From the NCBI GenBank assembly GCA_900557405.1, contig USSF01000030.1, positions 1 through 27,302 on the forward strand: a stretch of DNA of 27,302 nucleotides, read 5' to 3'. Within the stretch, counting starts at the first letter, position 1. Each line of letters begins with the position of its first letter. The position numbers were made by a program, and so were the translations under genes. A model generated the notes under the pieces. It saw only the letters and a program-made list of their open reading frames with translations. It was not told where the DNA came from and ran no database searches. This stretch comes from an uncultured Prevotella sp. (GTDB lineage: Bacteria > Bacteroidota > Bacteroidia > Bacteroidales > Bacteroidaceae). Below, piece after piece: positions 1 to 6,317 of the stretch.

Positions 1-1
1 T

Positions 2-54
2 TGTTGCTCAGGCACTTATAAATAATGTTAAACTATAGTGTTGCGGAATTAAGG
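2..54 (+). repeat. Left arm of 53-bp window-spanning inverted repeat
   Basis: These 53 bases are the exact reverse complement of 27250-27302, with the first mismatch at base 55. The inner edge reads GCGGAATTAAGG. Both arms point the same way relative to the inside of the window, so each looks like the same outward-facing end of one repeated element, such as an insertion sequence, whose body lies outside the window. A sequence-assembly break at a multicopy repeat would look the same. The match is certain; the nature of the element is inferred. Confidence 0.9.
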
Positions 55-294
55 GATGATACAATTTCAGGAAACATTCTTGGAAAAAAAACTGTATTCT
101 ATAAATTTTATTATGTGGAGCCTTTCTCTGAATCAGGAGCTTTGTTCCAAGACTTTGATACGTGCTATTTATATGTAATAAAATGTAAAATCTTAAATAA
201 ATATTCTATTGAAGAAATCATTAGAAAAAAAATGTATGATAGACGCACTTTGACAAAAAAGGACTTTCATAATCATGAATATAAATATCGATAG
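25..294 (+). CDS. Hypothetical protein, possibly 5'-truncated and fused to the repeat end
   Basis: This is an 89-residue open frame that I do not recognise. Its first ten codons lie inside the 53-bp inverted repeat, and the same ten residues can be read upstream of folA at the other end of the window. The apparent start is therefore probably supplied by the repeat, and the remaining 79 residues may be the C-terminal part of a gene cut by it. The DNA is much more AT-rich than the rest of the window, which suggests an accessory gene. The protein is rich in aromatic and charged residues, with no clear membrane segment or known motif. Its last 20 bases overlap the next ORF. Confidence 0.4.
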   Translation: MLNYSVAELRDDTISGNILGKKTVFYKFYYVEPFSESGALFQDFDTCYLYVIKCKILNKYSIEEIIRKKMYDRRTLTKKDFHNHEYKYR

Positions 295-466
295 AGCAAT
301 AATATTGCTAAAAAAAAGAGACACCCTACCCCAGATACTCTACCACCTTGCCGGGATCCATACCAAATGGTATTACCCCGAAATGGACATGCTGAACGAT
401 GCATACCGGAACGACAGAAAGCGCATCATCCGAAACGAGAAAGACTACGACGGGGTAATGAAATGA
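275..466 (+). CDS. Small hypothetical protein, 63 residues
   Basis: The start codon lies 20 bases inside the end of the preceding ORF in another frame, suggesting translational coupling. The product is short and charged, with a helix-like N-terminal half and a basic, asparagine-rich tail, and no motif that I recognise. Base composition rises from AT-rich to the window average along the gene, and codon choice in the second half looks like real coding DNA. A strong hairpin at 518-559 follows. It might be the end of an accessory module whose beginning lies left of the window. Function is unknown. Confidence 0.45.
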   Translation: MNINIDRAIILLKKRDTLPQILYHLAGIHTKWYYPEMDMLNDAYRNDRKRIIRNEKDYDGVMK

Positions 467-517
467 GAACCTGCACTTACAGAAAAACCGAGGCCGATAA
501 TCGGGGCCTATACAGAA

Positions 518-559
518 AATGACTTCCCTCTGTGGATTACACACCATAGGGAAGTCATT
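518..559. terminator. Bidirectional hairpin terminator between convergent genes
   Basis: A perfect 12-bp stem (518-529 with 548-559; left arm AATGACTTCCCT) encloses an 18-base loop. It sits between the plus-strand small ORF and the minus-strand mrp gene. AT-rich sequence flanks both sides, so it could end transcripts from either direction. A weaker 5-bp stem (AGGCC/GGCCT) lies just upstream near 491-509. Confidence 0.7.
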
Positions 560-590
560 ATATCATTTATCCAAAACCGGATACAGTATT

Positions 591-1715
591 TTATTCATTC
601 ACCTCAACTATCTTTGTCTTGGGCTGCTCCTTGTTGCGGCGGTTCACCTTTGTCACTACGGCCTGGGCGAGGTTGAGGAATGCCTGACCGGTGATTGTCT
701 CGGGATGGCATGCTGCCGGCTCTCCCTTGTCGCCGTCCTCACAGATGCTCTGCACGAGCGGAATCTGGGCGAGCAGCGGGATATGCAGTTCGTTGGCAAG
801 TTGCTTGCAGCCTTCCTTGCCGAAGATATAATACTTGTTTTCGGGCAGTTCGGCCGGCGTGAACCATGCCATGTTCTCCACCATACCGAGGATGGGCACG
901 TTCACCTTGTCGTTCTGATACATGTCGATACCCTTGCGCGCATCGGCGAGAGCCACACTCTGCGGTGTGCTCACGATTACGGCACCAGTAATGGCGAGTG
1001 TCTGCAGGAGCGTCAGATGGATATCGCTCGTGCCTGGAGGGGTGTCGAGGATGAAATAGTCCAGGTCGCCCCAGTTGGCGTCGGCGATGAGCTGCTTCAG
1101 TGCGTTGGACGCCATTCCGCCGCGCCACAAGGTGGCAGTGTCTGAATTCACGAAGAAGCCGATGCTCAGGAGCTTCACTCCATACTTCTCCACCGGTTCG
1201 ATGAGCTTCCTGCCGTCCACGTCCACTGCATACGGACGGGCGTCTTCCACATCAAACATCTTCGGCATTGACGGTCCGAAGATATCGGTGTCGAGCAGTC
1301 CCACCTTATAGCCCAGACGTGCCAGCGCTATGGCGAGGTTGGCCGAAACGGTGCTCTTGCCCACTCCGCCCTTACCGCTGCTCACGGCGATTACATTCTT
1401 CACCTCCGGCAGGAGCTTGCCCACTTCCGGACGTGGCTTCGACTTGTATTCGAGCGAGATTTCTATTTCCATCTCGTTGCCGCAACCCTCGCCCTCCATC
1501 TTGTTCACGTTGTAGCGGATTGCAGCCTCGGCTGCTTTCACCGTAGACTTGAGGAATGGGTCGGTATCGCGCGGAAAGATGAGCGAGAAGGAAACCTTGC
1601 TGCCATCTATCCGCAGGTTGTCGGCCACCATTTCACTCTCCACGAGGTTTTTCTTTGTACCAGGATACGTCACGGTCTGCAGCGCATCCATAATAAGTTT
1701 AGGATATAGTGTCAT
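591..1715 (-). CDS. mrp: Mrp/NBP35-family P-loop ATPase, iron-sulfur cluster carrier
   Basis: The 374-residue product has the usual two-part layout: an N-terminal MIP18/DUF59-type domain (about 1-90) and a deviant Walker A motif GKGGVGKS at 114-121, followed by an Mrp-type ATPase core with DTDIFGPSMP. The family binds and delivers Fe-S clusters in the cytosol. The region normally holding the CxxC cluster-binding motif (about 280-305) reads ENMAWFTPAELP...KYYIFG with no cysteine pair, so cluster binding must differ from E. coli Mrp or be absent. The ATG at 1715 starts the DUF59 domain sensibly, and a promoter lies at 1792-1822. The gene appears monocistronic and converges on the small ORFs. 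Confidence 0.93.
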   Translation of the reverse strand: MTLYPKLIMDALQTVTYPGTKKNLVESEMVADNLRIDGSKVSFSLIFPRDTDPFLKSTVKAAEAAIRYNVNKMEGEGCGNEMEIEISLEYKSKPRPEVGKLLPEVKNVIAVSSGKGGVGKSTVSANLAIALARLGYKVGLLDTDIFGPSMPKMFDVEDARPYAVDVDGRKLIEPVEKYGVKLLSIGFFVNSDTATLWRGGMASNALKQLIADANWGDLDYFILDTPPGTSDIHLTLLQTLAITGAVIVSTPQSVALADARKGIDMYQNDKVNVPILGMVENMAWFTPAELPENKYYIFGKEGCKQLANELHIPLLAQIPLVQSICEDGDKGEPAACHPETITGQAFLNLAQAVVTKVNRRNKEQPKTKIVEVNE

Positions 1716-1791
1716 TTTAATTTATAATTTATAATTCATAATGTATAACCGGGGGGAAGACAAAAAGGCGCTCACCCCACAGAGTCCACTG

Positions 1792-1822
1792 CAAAGTTAG
1801 CGTTTTTTATCCATACGGCAAA
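1792..1822 (-). promoter_or_regulatory. Bacteroidetes-type promoter of mrp
   Basis: Read on the minus strand, TTTG (1822-1819) is followed after 19 bases by TAACTTTG (1799-1792), matching the Bacteroidetes -33/-7 consensus. The predicted leader is about 70 bases and AT-rich. Confidence 0.65.
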
Positions 1823-1952
1823 ATATCCGTTACATATCGCTCCACTGTCGTCGGTTTTCTCCGTATTTTCGATTTTTTTTAGAATTATTCTCGCTTCGCT
1901 GCGATTCGTTAATTATTCATCGTCTGCAAGCCGACAACTCTAAATTCGAATT

Positions 1953-2038
1953 TTACCCTCACACCCTCACACTTACCCTCACCACTGAAACCCCGATAAA
2001 CAGGGCGTTCCAGGCGGATTGTGAGGGTGTGAGGGTAA
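1953..2038. repeat. Perfect 19-bp inverted repeat rich in GTGAGGG
   Basis: The arms at 1953-1971 (TTACCCTCACACCCTCACA) and 2020-2038 are perfect reverse complements around a 48-base centre. The centre contains a further TTACCCTCACC motif at about 1973-1983. Each arm also contains a tandem CCCTCACA repeat. A minus-strand frame runs through it (1909-2223), but I see no support for a gene there. It lies in a gene-poor patch next to a decayed ATPase gene. It could be the end signal of a lost mobile element, an operator or a folded RNA. Confidence 0.75.
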
Positions 2039-2098
2039 TAAAATAAAAACTTTTTTTGTCTCTCTGATGTTGTCCCCAGAAGCAGAGACTGGATTTTA

Positions 2099-2415
2099 TT
2101 ATTTGCACAAATTCGAGATAGCATACAATGGGTTAACGGCGATTCGCCTAACCGCATTGTCATCTTGGGCATCTTGATTTTCCAAGAGGGCAAAGTTTTC
2201 GAGCGAGTACCTATAGGCATCATTCAAATGCTTGTTGCGCATAAATAAGCGAAGACTCTTCATCTTGCCGCTCGTTCCAGCCTTACACTCTATAGGCATC
2301 ACCTTCATGTTCTTGACTATTACATAGATCTTTCAGAGCGAACTCCAACAATGAGCCTGCTGCCACGACGTGAAGTTCTGGGAAATCTTCCTTGAAAAGC
2401 CAAAGTCTCTTACAA
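2099..2415 (-). pseudogene. Remnant of AAA_14/DUF4143 ATP-binding protein
   Basis: Two frames together give recognisable parts of this Bacteroidetes ATPase family. The first (about 2415-2325) reads RLWLFKEDFPELHVVAAGS and continues LLEFALKDL, typical of the AAA_14 domain after Walker B. The second (about 2323-2099) reads VIVKNMKVMPIECKAG and continues to PLYAISNL, typical of the end of DUF4143. The frame shifts at about 2323-2330, and roughly 200 middle residues are missing. The N-terminus with Walker A is also missing: the remnant starts directly beside the 19-bp repeats at 2421-2505. It is a deletion derivative and surely non-functional. The family has been proposed to act in toxin-like or mobile modules, but its role is not well known. 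Confidence 0.75.
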
Positions 2416-2420
2416 CTTTT

Positions 2421-2505
2421 TGATAAAATAAAGAGGAATAACAGCCCTACTTTTGATAAAATAAAGAGGAATAAGCACCATAAAAATGATAAAATAAAGA
2501 GGAAT
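2421..2505. repeat. Three 19-bp direct repeats at exact 33-bp period
   Basis: TGATAAAATAAAGAGGAAT occurs without change at 2421-2439, 2454-2472 and 2487-2505. The 14-base spacers differ. Because 33 is a multiple of three, the plus strand encodes DKIKRN three times within one open frame (2392-2583, 63 residues), and the minus strand encodes a hydrophobic LFLFILS repeat that stays open into the ATPase remnant. The array is too short and too AT-rich to look like CRISPR. The even spacing of about three helical turns resembles iterons or an operator array. Whether the 63-residue frame is translated is unknown. Confidence 0.85.
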
Positions 2506-2571
2506 GACGGAAAAAAGCCCCATCTATCACCTCTTATTGCGCCAAATATGAGGGCTGCATCCCACCTTGAA

Positions 2572-2611
2572 ATTGAACCTTAATCGGCCTAATGACCGAT
2601 TTGGGTTCAAT
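2572..2611. repeat. Imperfect 16-bp hairpin after the repeat array
   Basis: Left arm ATTGAACCTTAATCGG (2572-2587) pairs with 2596-2611 at 14 of 16 positions around an 8-base loop. It covers the stop codon of the DKIKRN frame and could act as its terminator, although no long T run follows. Confidence 0.55.
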
Positions 2612-2702
2612 CATCAATGTAGTAGATATAATGCTTTAAAGAAATAATAAATCTTGGAAAAGTGTAGAAAAAAAACACGTTTTTATCTTGGAAAAGATAT
2701 TA

Positions 2703-2769
2703 AAAAAGTGCTTATAACAGCCCAAAAGTCCTAAATAAAATGACTTTTGGGCTGTTATAAGCACTTTTT
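2703..2769. repeat. Perfect 28-bp hairpin with A and T ends
   Basis: Bases 2703-2730 pair without a mismatch to 2742-2769 around an 11-base loop. The outer ends are A5 and T5, and the stem core reads GTGCTTATAACAGCCC. It could terminate transcription in both directions, but no convincing gene runs into it from either side. Just upstream, ATCTTGGAAAAG occurs twice (2651-2662 and 2685-2696). A perfect stem this long without an obvious client gene suggests a miniature mobile element or a structured RNA as well as a terminator. Confidence 0.8.
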
Positions 2770-3011
2770 CGGATGTTTTCTCTTAGAGAAGACGGATTCG
2801 TTTTTGATTCTTCTTTTTGATTCGTTGGTGTTTGGGATTTTAATTTGTCAGGAAAGTAAATCAATTAATTCAAAGAGCGACGAGTCTACTTTAATGGGAC
2901 GGTAGTGATATTATCAGAAGAACTATGAAAAGAGATAGCTTCTAAAAAAATTGCCCCCTAAATCCGCAAAGCTTCGATTCGTAATAATTCGGTGTTTTTT
3001 GCTTACAAAGT
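2770..3011. other. Non-coding spacer, nothing recognised
   Basis: I see no supportable gene, RNA or strong repeat here, only AT-rich DNA with a short GATTCTTCTTTTTGATTCG-like direct repeat near 2797-2825. It leads into the promoter of the Lrp-family gene. Confidence 0.5.
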
Positions 3012-3043
3012 ATTGCAAGTTAAAATGAAAAGATTTATCTTTG
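3012..3043 (+). promoter_or_regulatory. Bacteroidetes-type promoter of the Lrp/AsnC gene
   Basis: TTG at 3013-3015 is followed after 20 bases by TATCTTTG at 3036-3043, a close match to the -33/-7 consensus. The start codon is 43 bases downstream. Confidence 0.7.
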
Positions 3044-3085
3044 CACTATCACTGCAAATTATAATAATAACATCAAATAAAAGCA

Positions 3086-3592
3086 ATGGCACATCATAGT
3101 TTGGATTCTTTAGACAAGAAGATCTTGAAGTTGATAGCCGAAGACGCAAGAATCCCGTTCCTGGAAGTAGCAAGAGCGTGCAACGTCAGCGGCGCCGCTA
3201 TCCACCAGCGAATTCAGAAACTTACTAACCTCGGAGTGATAAAAGGTTCGAAGTTCATCATCGACCCCGAAAAGATAGGTTACGAGACGTGTGCCTATGT
3301 GGGGCTGAACCTGAAGCATCCCGAGAATTTCGATGAAGCCGTGGAGGCGCTGAAGAGAATCCCCGAAGTGGTGGAATGTCATTACACCACGGGCGACTAT
3401 GATATGTTCATCAAGATGTATGCCCAGAACAACCACCATCTGCTGAACATCATCCACGACCGTCTGCAGCCCCTCGGCCTGTCGCGCAGCGAGACCATCA
3501 TCTCGTTCAATTCGGCGTTCAACCGCCAGCTGCCCATCAGCGAAGCTCCGGAGGACGATGATGAGGAAGAGGGCGAGTATTCCGTGTTTTAG
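3086..3592 (+). CDS. Lrp/AsnC-family transcriptional regulator
   Basis: The 168-residue product has an N-terminal winged helix-turn-helix (about residues 8-60, with LDKKILKLIAEDARIPF and VSGAAIHQRIQKL) and a C-terminal RAM/AsnC ligand-binding domain (about 70-150, with TGDYDMFIKM). The family binds DNA as dimers or higher oligomers and responds to amino acids or related ligands. The end carries an unusual acidic tail (EDDDEEEGE), which is low-complexity and may be disordered. The gene has its own promoter and no close partner; the thiamine operon downstream has a separate promoter. The ligand and targets cannot be told from the sequence. Confidence 0.93.
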   Translation: MAHHSLDSLDKKILKLIAEDARIPFLEVARACNVSGAAIHQRIQKLTNLGVIKGSKFIIDPEKIGYETCAYVGLNLKHPENFDEAVEALKRIPEVVECHYTTGDYDMFIKMYAQNNHHLLNIIHDRLQPLGLSRSETIISFNSAFNRQLPISEAPEDDDEEEGEYSVF

Positions 3593-3601
3593 AATCCGCT
3601 C

Positions 3602-3631
3602 CGCAGAAGACCATCGGAAAGGCCTTCTGCG
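3602..3631 (+). terminator. Possible terminator hairpin after the Lrp/AsnC gene
   Basis: CGCAGAAG (3602-3609) pairs with CTTCTGCG (3624-3631) around 14 bases, ten bases after the stop codon. No T tract follows, so it may be only an mRNA 3' end hairpin. Confidence 0.35.
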
Positions 3632-3665
3632 AGAACCCCGGAAATGTAAATATATGCAGAAAAAT

Positions 3666-3696
3666 TTTGCCGTATCAATACAAAGATGTAACTTTG
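3666..3696 (+). promoter_or_regulatory. Bacteroidetes-type promoter of the thiamine operon
   Basis: TTTG at 3666-3669 is followed after 19 bases by TAACTTTG at 3689-3696. Transcription would start near 3702, just before the TPP riboswitch. Confidence 0.75.
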
Positions 3697-3711
3697 CAGG
3701 CGGTCGGCAAA

Positions 3712-3800
3712 CTGTCGGCTAAGGGGTGCTGCCGCAATTGCGGATGCTGAGATCAAACCCTACACACCTGATCCGGATAATGCCGGCGTAGGTATCATCT
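3712..3800 (+). promoter_or_regulatory. TPP riboswitch (THI element)
   Basis: The conserved TPP aptamer blocks occur in the right order: GGGGTGCTGCC, a short variable hairpin (CCGCAATTGCGG), CTGAGATCAAACCC, then ACACCTGATCCGGATAATGC and CGGCGTAGG. The CTGAGA and CTGATNNGGATAATGCC blocks are the diagnostic pyrimidine-sensing parts. It lies in the leader of a TonB-dependent receptor and PnuT, so binding of thiamine pyrophosphate should lower expression of thiamine uptake. The outer edges of helix P1 are approximate. Confidence 0.95.
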
Positions 3801-3834
3801 TCGAAAGTTTCCCCTTATTAATCATTTTCAAGAC

Positions 3835-3910
3835 TATGCGGCGGAGCGCAGCGGTTTGCGCAGCGGCCGGCTTCCATGCGTTCTGTACGGAAGGAGGGCG
3901 GCGCCGCATA
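3835..3910 (+). promoter_or_regulatory. GC-rich leader fold, possible riboswitch expression platform
   Basis: TATGCGGCG (3835-3843) is the exact reverse complement of CGCCGCATA (3902-3910). It encloses GC-rich inner segments, including CTTCC/GGAAG at about 3871-3893. It lies between the TPP aptamer and the start codon at 3931 and is far more GC-rich than normal leaders. No T run follows, so it could control translation or Rho-dependent termination rather than act as an intrinsic terminator. This is inferred from pairing alone. Confidence 0.45.
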
Positions 3911-3930
3911 AAAAACAGGTAACAACCAAA

Positions 3931-6219
3931 ATGAAAAAAATCAATGGCGTGGCAATGGCCGTGGTATGCACCCTGTGTGCGCAGCACGCACTTGCCGAGC
4001 AGAAGGTTGACACGGTGAACGTACACCAGCTCAACGAGGTTGTTGTCAAGGCAGTACGCGCACAGAAGAATTCGCCGTTTGCCGTTGCCAACATCCGGAA
4101 ATCAGAGTTGCAGAATTTCTCCACTACAGGTAAGGAACTCCCGTTCCTCTTCTCCCGCACCCCAGGCATCCTGGCATGGAGCGACACGGGAACAGGCGTA
4201 GGCCCGGCATACATGCGCATGCGTGGAGCAGCCGGAAGCCGCATCAACGTGACGGTGGACGGCGTGGCACTCAACTCGCCCGAAGACCAGACCGTGTTCT
4301 GGGCAAACATGAACAGCTATGCATCCCTTATGGGAAGCGTGCAGATTCAGCGCGGAGTGGGCGCCTCGACCAACGGCGACGGTGCCTTCGGAGGTTCAAT
4401 CTCGCTGCAGACGGCAGCCCCGTCGCTCAAGCCTACGGCAGAGGTGACCGGTTCGTTCGGTTCGTATAATACATATAATACGGGAGCCAGCTTCTCCACC
4501 GGTCTGCTCTTCAACCATCTCGTGTTCGACGGAGCATACCACGAGACTGCCACCGACGGATTCATCGACGGAACGCGCGGACGCTCGGGCTCATATTACG
4601 GCGGACTGACCTGGCTGGGCAGCAACTTCCAGATAAGATACAAGAACATAGGAAATTTCGAGAAGATAGGCCAGGCATGGAACTATATCTCCGGACCTGA
4701 CGGTGACGAGTCGTTCAAGGAAATCTGGGATATGGGACTGGGCCGCAGCAATACGCTCATCGGTTCGTATGACGTGGTGGACGGAAAGGTGCAGTTCACA
4801 CCGTTCACATTCCGCGACGGAAGGAAATGGGACCGCACGACCGACAATTTCTACCAGAACCACAATATCCTTTCAGCCACATGGCAGCCGTCTGAGGCAT
4901 GGAGCCACAACATCGCGCTGCACTACACCTACGGCCAGGGATATTACAAGGACTTCCGCAGCCACAAGTCATTGTCGAAGTTCGGCATCAACGAGCCGGG
5001 CAAGACGGACGCCGTGCGCGTGAAGGGACTGACGCAGAATGCCTACGGACTGGTATACAACGTGAACTACAAGACTGAGGACTGGGACATCATGGCCGGA
5101 ACAAACCTGCAGCAGTTCCGCGGTTCACACTGGGGACATCTCTCATACATCGCCGACGAGGCGCTGGAGAAGAAGTATCTGGGAAGCAACGGAAAGTACA
5201 ACTATTATGATTCCGACGCCGAGAAGGACGACTACAGCGTGTTCGTGAAGGCAGCCTACACATTCCTCGACCACTGGAACGTGTTCGCCGACCTGCAGTA
5301 CCGCCACGTGCGCTATACCACCGACGGACTGAACGACAAGTTCCTGTGGAAGGACAACGGATACGTGAACCAGGTGCTCGACGTGCATGACAACTTCAAC
5401 TTCTTCAACCCCAAGGCTGGTATCAGCTACACCAACGGCGGCCACAAGGCTTACGCCTCTGTAGCCATGGCAAACCGTGAGCCGGAGCGCAACAACTACA
5501 CCGACAACGGAAGCTATCCTTATCCAAAGGAGGAGAAGGTAATCGACGTGGAGGCCGGATACCAGTATACCGGCAGCAACTGGCACGCCGGAGCCAACTT
5601 CTATTATATGGACTACGACAACCAGCTCGTGCAGACCGGACAGCAGAGCGACATCGGCGAGGCGCTGACCACCAACGTGAAGAAGTCATACCGCATGGGT
5701 GTGGAGATTACTGCCGGATGGGCACCGTTCTCATGGATGAGTCTGGAAGGAAACGCCGCACTGAGCGAAAACAAGATAAAGGACTTTGACGAGTATGTGG
5801 CAGCAAGCGACGCCGACTGGAATCCAATTGACCCTGTGTGCACACACTACTCCAACTCCACACTGGCATACTCGCCGAGCGCCATCCTCAACGGTTTCGT
5901 GGATTTCCACCACAAGGGATTCAGCGCCACATGGCACACGAACTTTGTGAGCAAGCAGTATCTCAACAACTCCGAGTTCAGCTCCATGCCATGCTACTCG
6001 CAGTCTGACCTGAGTCTGGCCTACCAGAGCGACGTGAAGAAGGCTTTGGGAATAAAGAACGTGAAGGTGGGACTTGACTTCAACAATGTCTTCGCCCGTC
6101 ATTATGCCATGATGGCATACGACTTCGGAGAGTATGTAGACGGCAAGCGCGGCAACTGGTTCTCATATATCCCTGCAGCCGGCTTCAACGTAATGGCGCA
6201 TCTCACACTGAAATTCTAA
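3931..6219 (+). CDS. TonB-dependent outer-membrane thiamine receptor
   Basis: The product is a 762-residue TonB-dependent receptor. A signal peptide spans residues 1-22 (MKKINGV...HALA, cleavage before EQK). A TonB-box-like segment LNEVVVKA and the plug domain follow, with a typical plug motif near YMRMRGAAGSRINVTVDGV. The rest is a 22-strand-type barrel ending in the usual terminal phenylalanine (LTLKF). I place the start at 3931 because it gives a clean signal peptide; the frame is open 25 codons further up, but that part lies in the leader. The TPP riboswitch upstream and pnuT downstream point to thiamine as the substrate, as in the Bacteroides outer-membrane thiamine receptor. No SusD-like partner is present. 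Confidence 0.92.
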   Translation: MKKINGVAMAVVCTLCAQHALAEQKVDTVNVHQLNEVVVKAVRAQKNSPFAVANIRKSELQNFSTTGKELPFLFSRTPGILAWSDTGTGVGPAYMRMRGAAGSRINVTVDGVALNSPEDQTVFWANMNSYASLMGSVQIQRGVGASTNGDGAFGGSISLQTAAPSLKPTAEVTGSFGSYNTYNTGASFSTGLLFNHLVFDGAYHETATDGFIDGTRGRSGSYYGGLTWLGSNFQIRYKNIGNFEKIGQAWNYISGPDGDESFKEIWDMGLGRSNTLIGSYDVVDGKVQFTPFTFRDGRKWDRTTDNFYQNHNILSATWQPSEAWSHNIALHYTYGQGYYKDFRSHKSLSKFGINEPGKTDAVRVKGLTQNAYGLVYNVNYKTEDWDIMAGTNLQQFRGSHWGHLSYIADEALEKKYLGSNGKYNYYDSDAEKDDYSVFVKAAYTFLDHWNVFADLQYRHVRYTTDGLNDKFLWKDNGYVNQVLDVHDNFNFFNPKAGISYTNGGHKAYASVAMANREPERNNYTDNGSYPYPKEEKVIDVEAGYQYTGSNWHAGANFYYMDYDNQLVQTGQQSDIGEALTTNVKKSYRMGVEITAGWAPFSWMSLEGNAALSENKIKDFDEYVAASDADWNPIDPVCTHYSNSTLAYSPSAILNGFVDFHHKGFSATWHTNFVSKQYLNNSEFSSMPCYSQSDLSLAYQSDVKKALGIKNVKVGLDFNNVFARHYAMMAYDFGEYVDGKRGNWFSYIPAAGFNVMAHLTLKF

Positions 6220-6253
6220 TTGCCGCCAAGACGGTAATAATATAAATATATGT

Positions 6254-6292
6254 ATTGGGCATAAAGGGCTTCACCGGCCACTTATGCCCAAT
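6254..6292 (+). promoter_or_regulatory. Intercistronic hairpin between receptor and pnuT
   Basis: ATTGGGCATAA (6254-6264) pairs perfectly with 6282-6292 around a 17-base loop. It lies in the 98-base gap between the receptor and pnuT. No T tract follows directly, so it is more likely an mRNA-stabilising or attenuating hairpin that lowers pnuT expression relative to the receptor. Confidence 0.6.
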
Positions 6293-6317
6293 CTTACTAA
6301 TTAAAAAGACAATCATC

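Noticed and set aside
1909..2223. 104-residue minus-strand frame as a gene
   Set aside because: It overlaps the ATPase remnant in another frame and runs through the GTGAGGG inverted repeat. No family was recognised.
2421..2505. CRISPR array
   Set aside because: Only three 19-bp AT-rich repeats with 14-bp spacers, no palindrome in the repeat and no cas genes nearby.
2392..2583. 63-residue plus-strand frame with three DKIKRN repeats as a real gene
   Set aside because: The coding pattern arises from the DNA repeats, there is no clear ribosome-binding site, and the opposite strand is also open. I kept it only as part of the repeat finding.
4347..4565. Frames antisense to the TonB receptor and many others inside large genes
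   Set aside because: They are shadow frames of strongly supported genes, with no independent start signals or recognisable domains.
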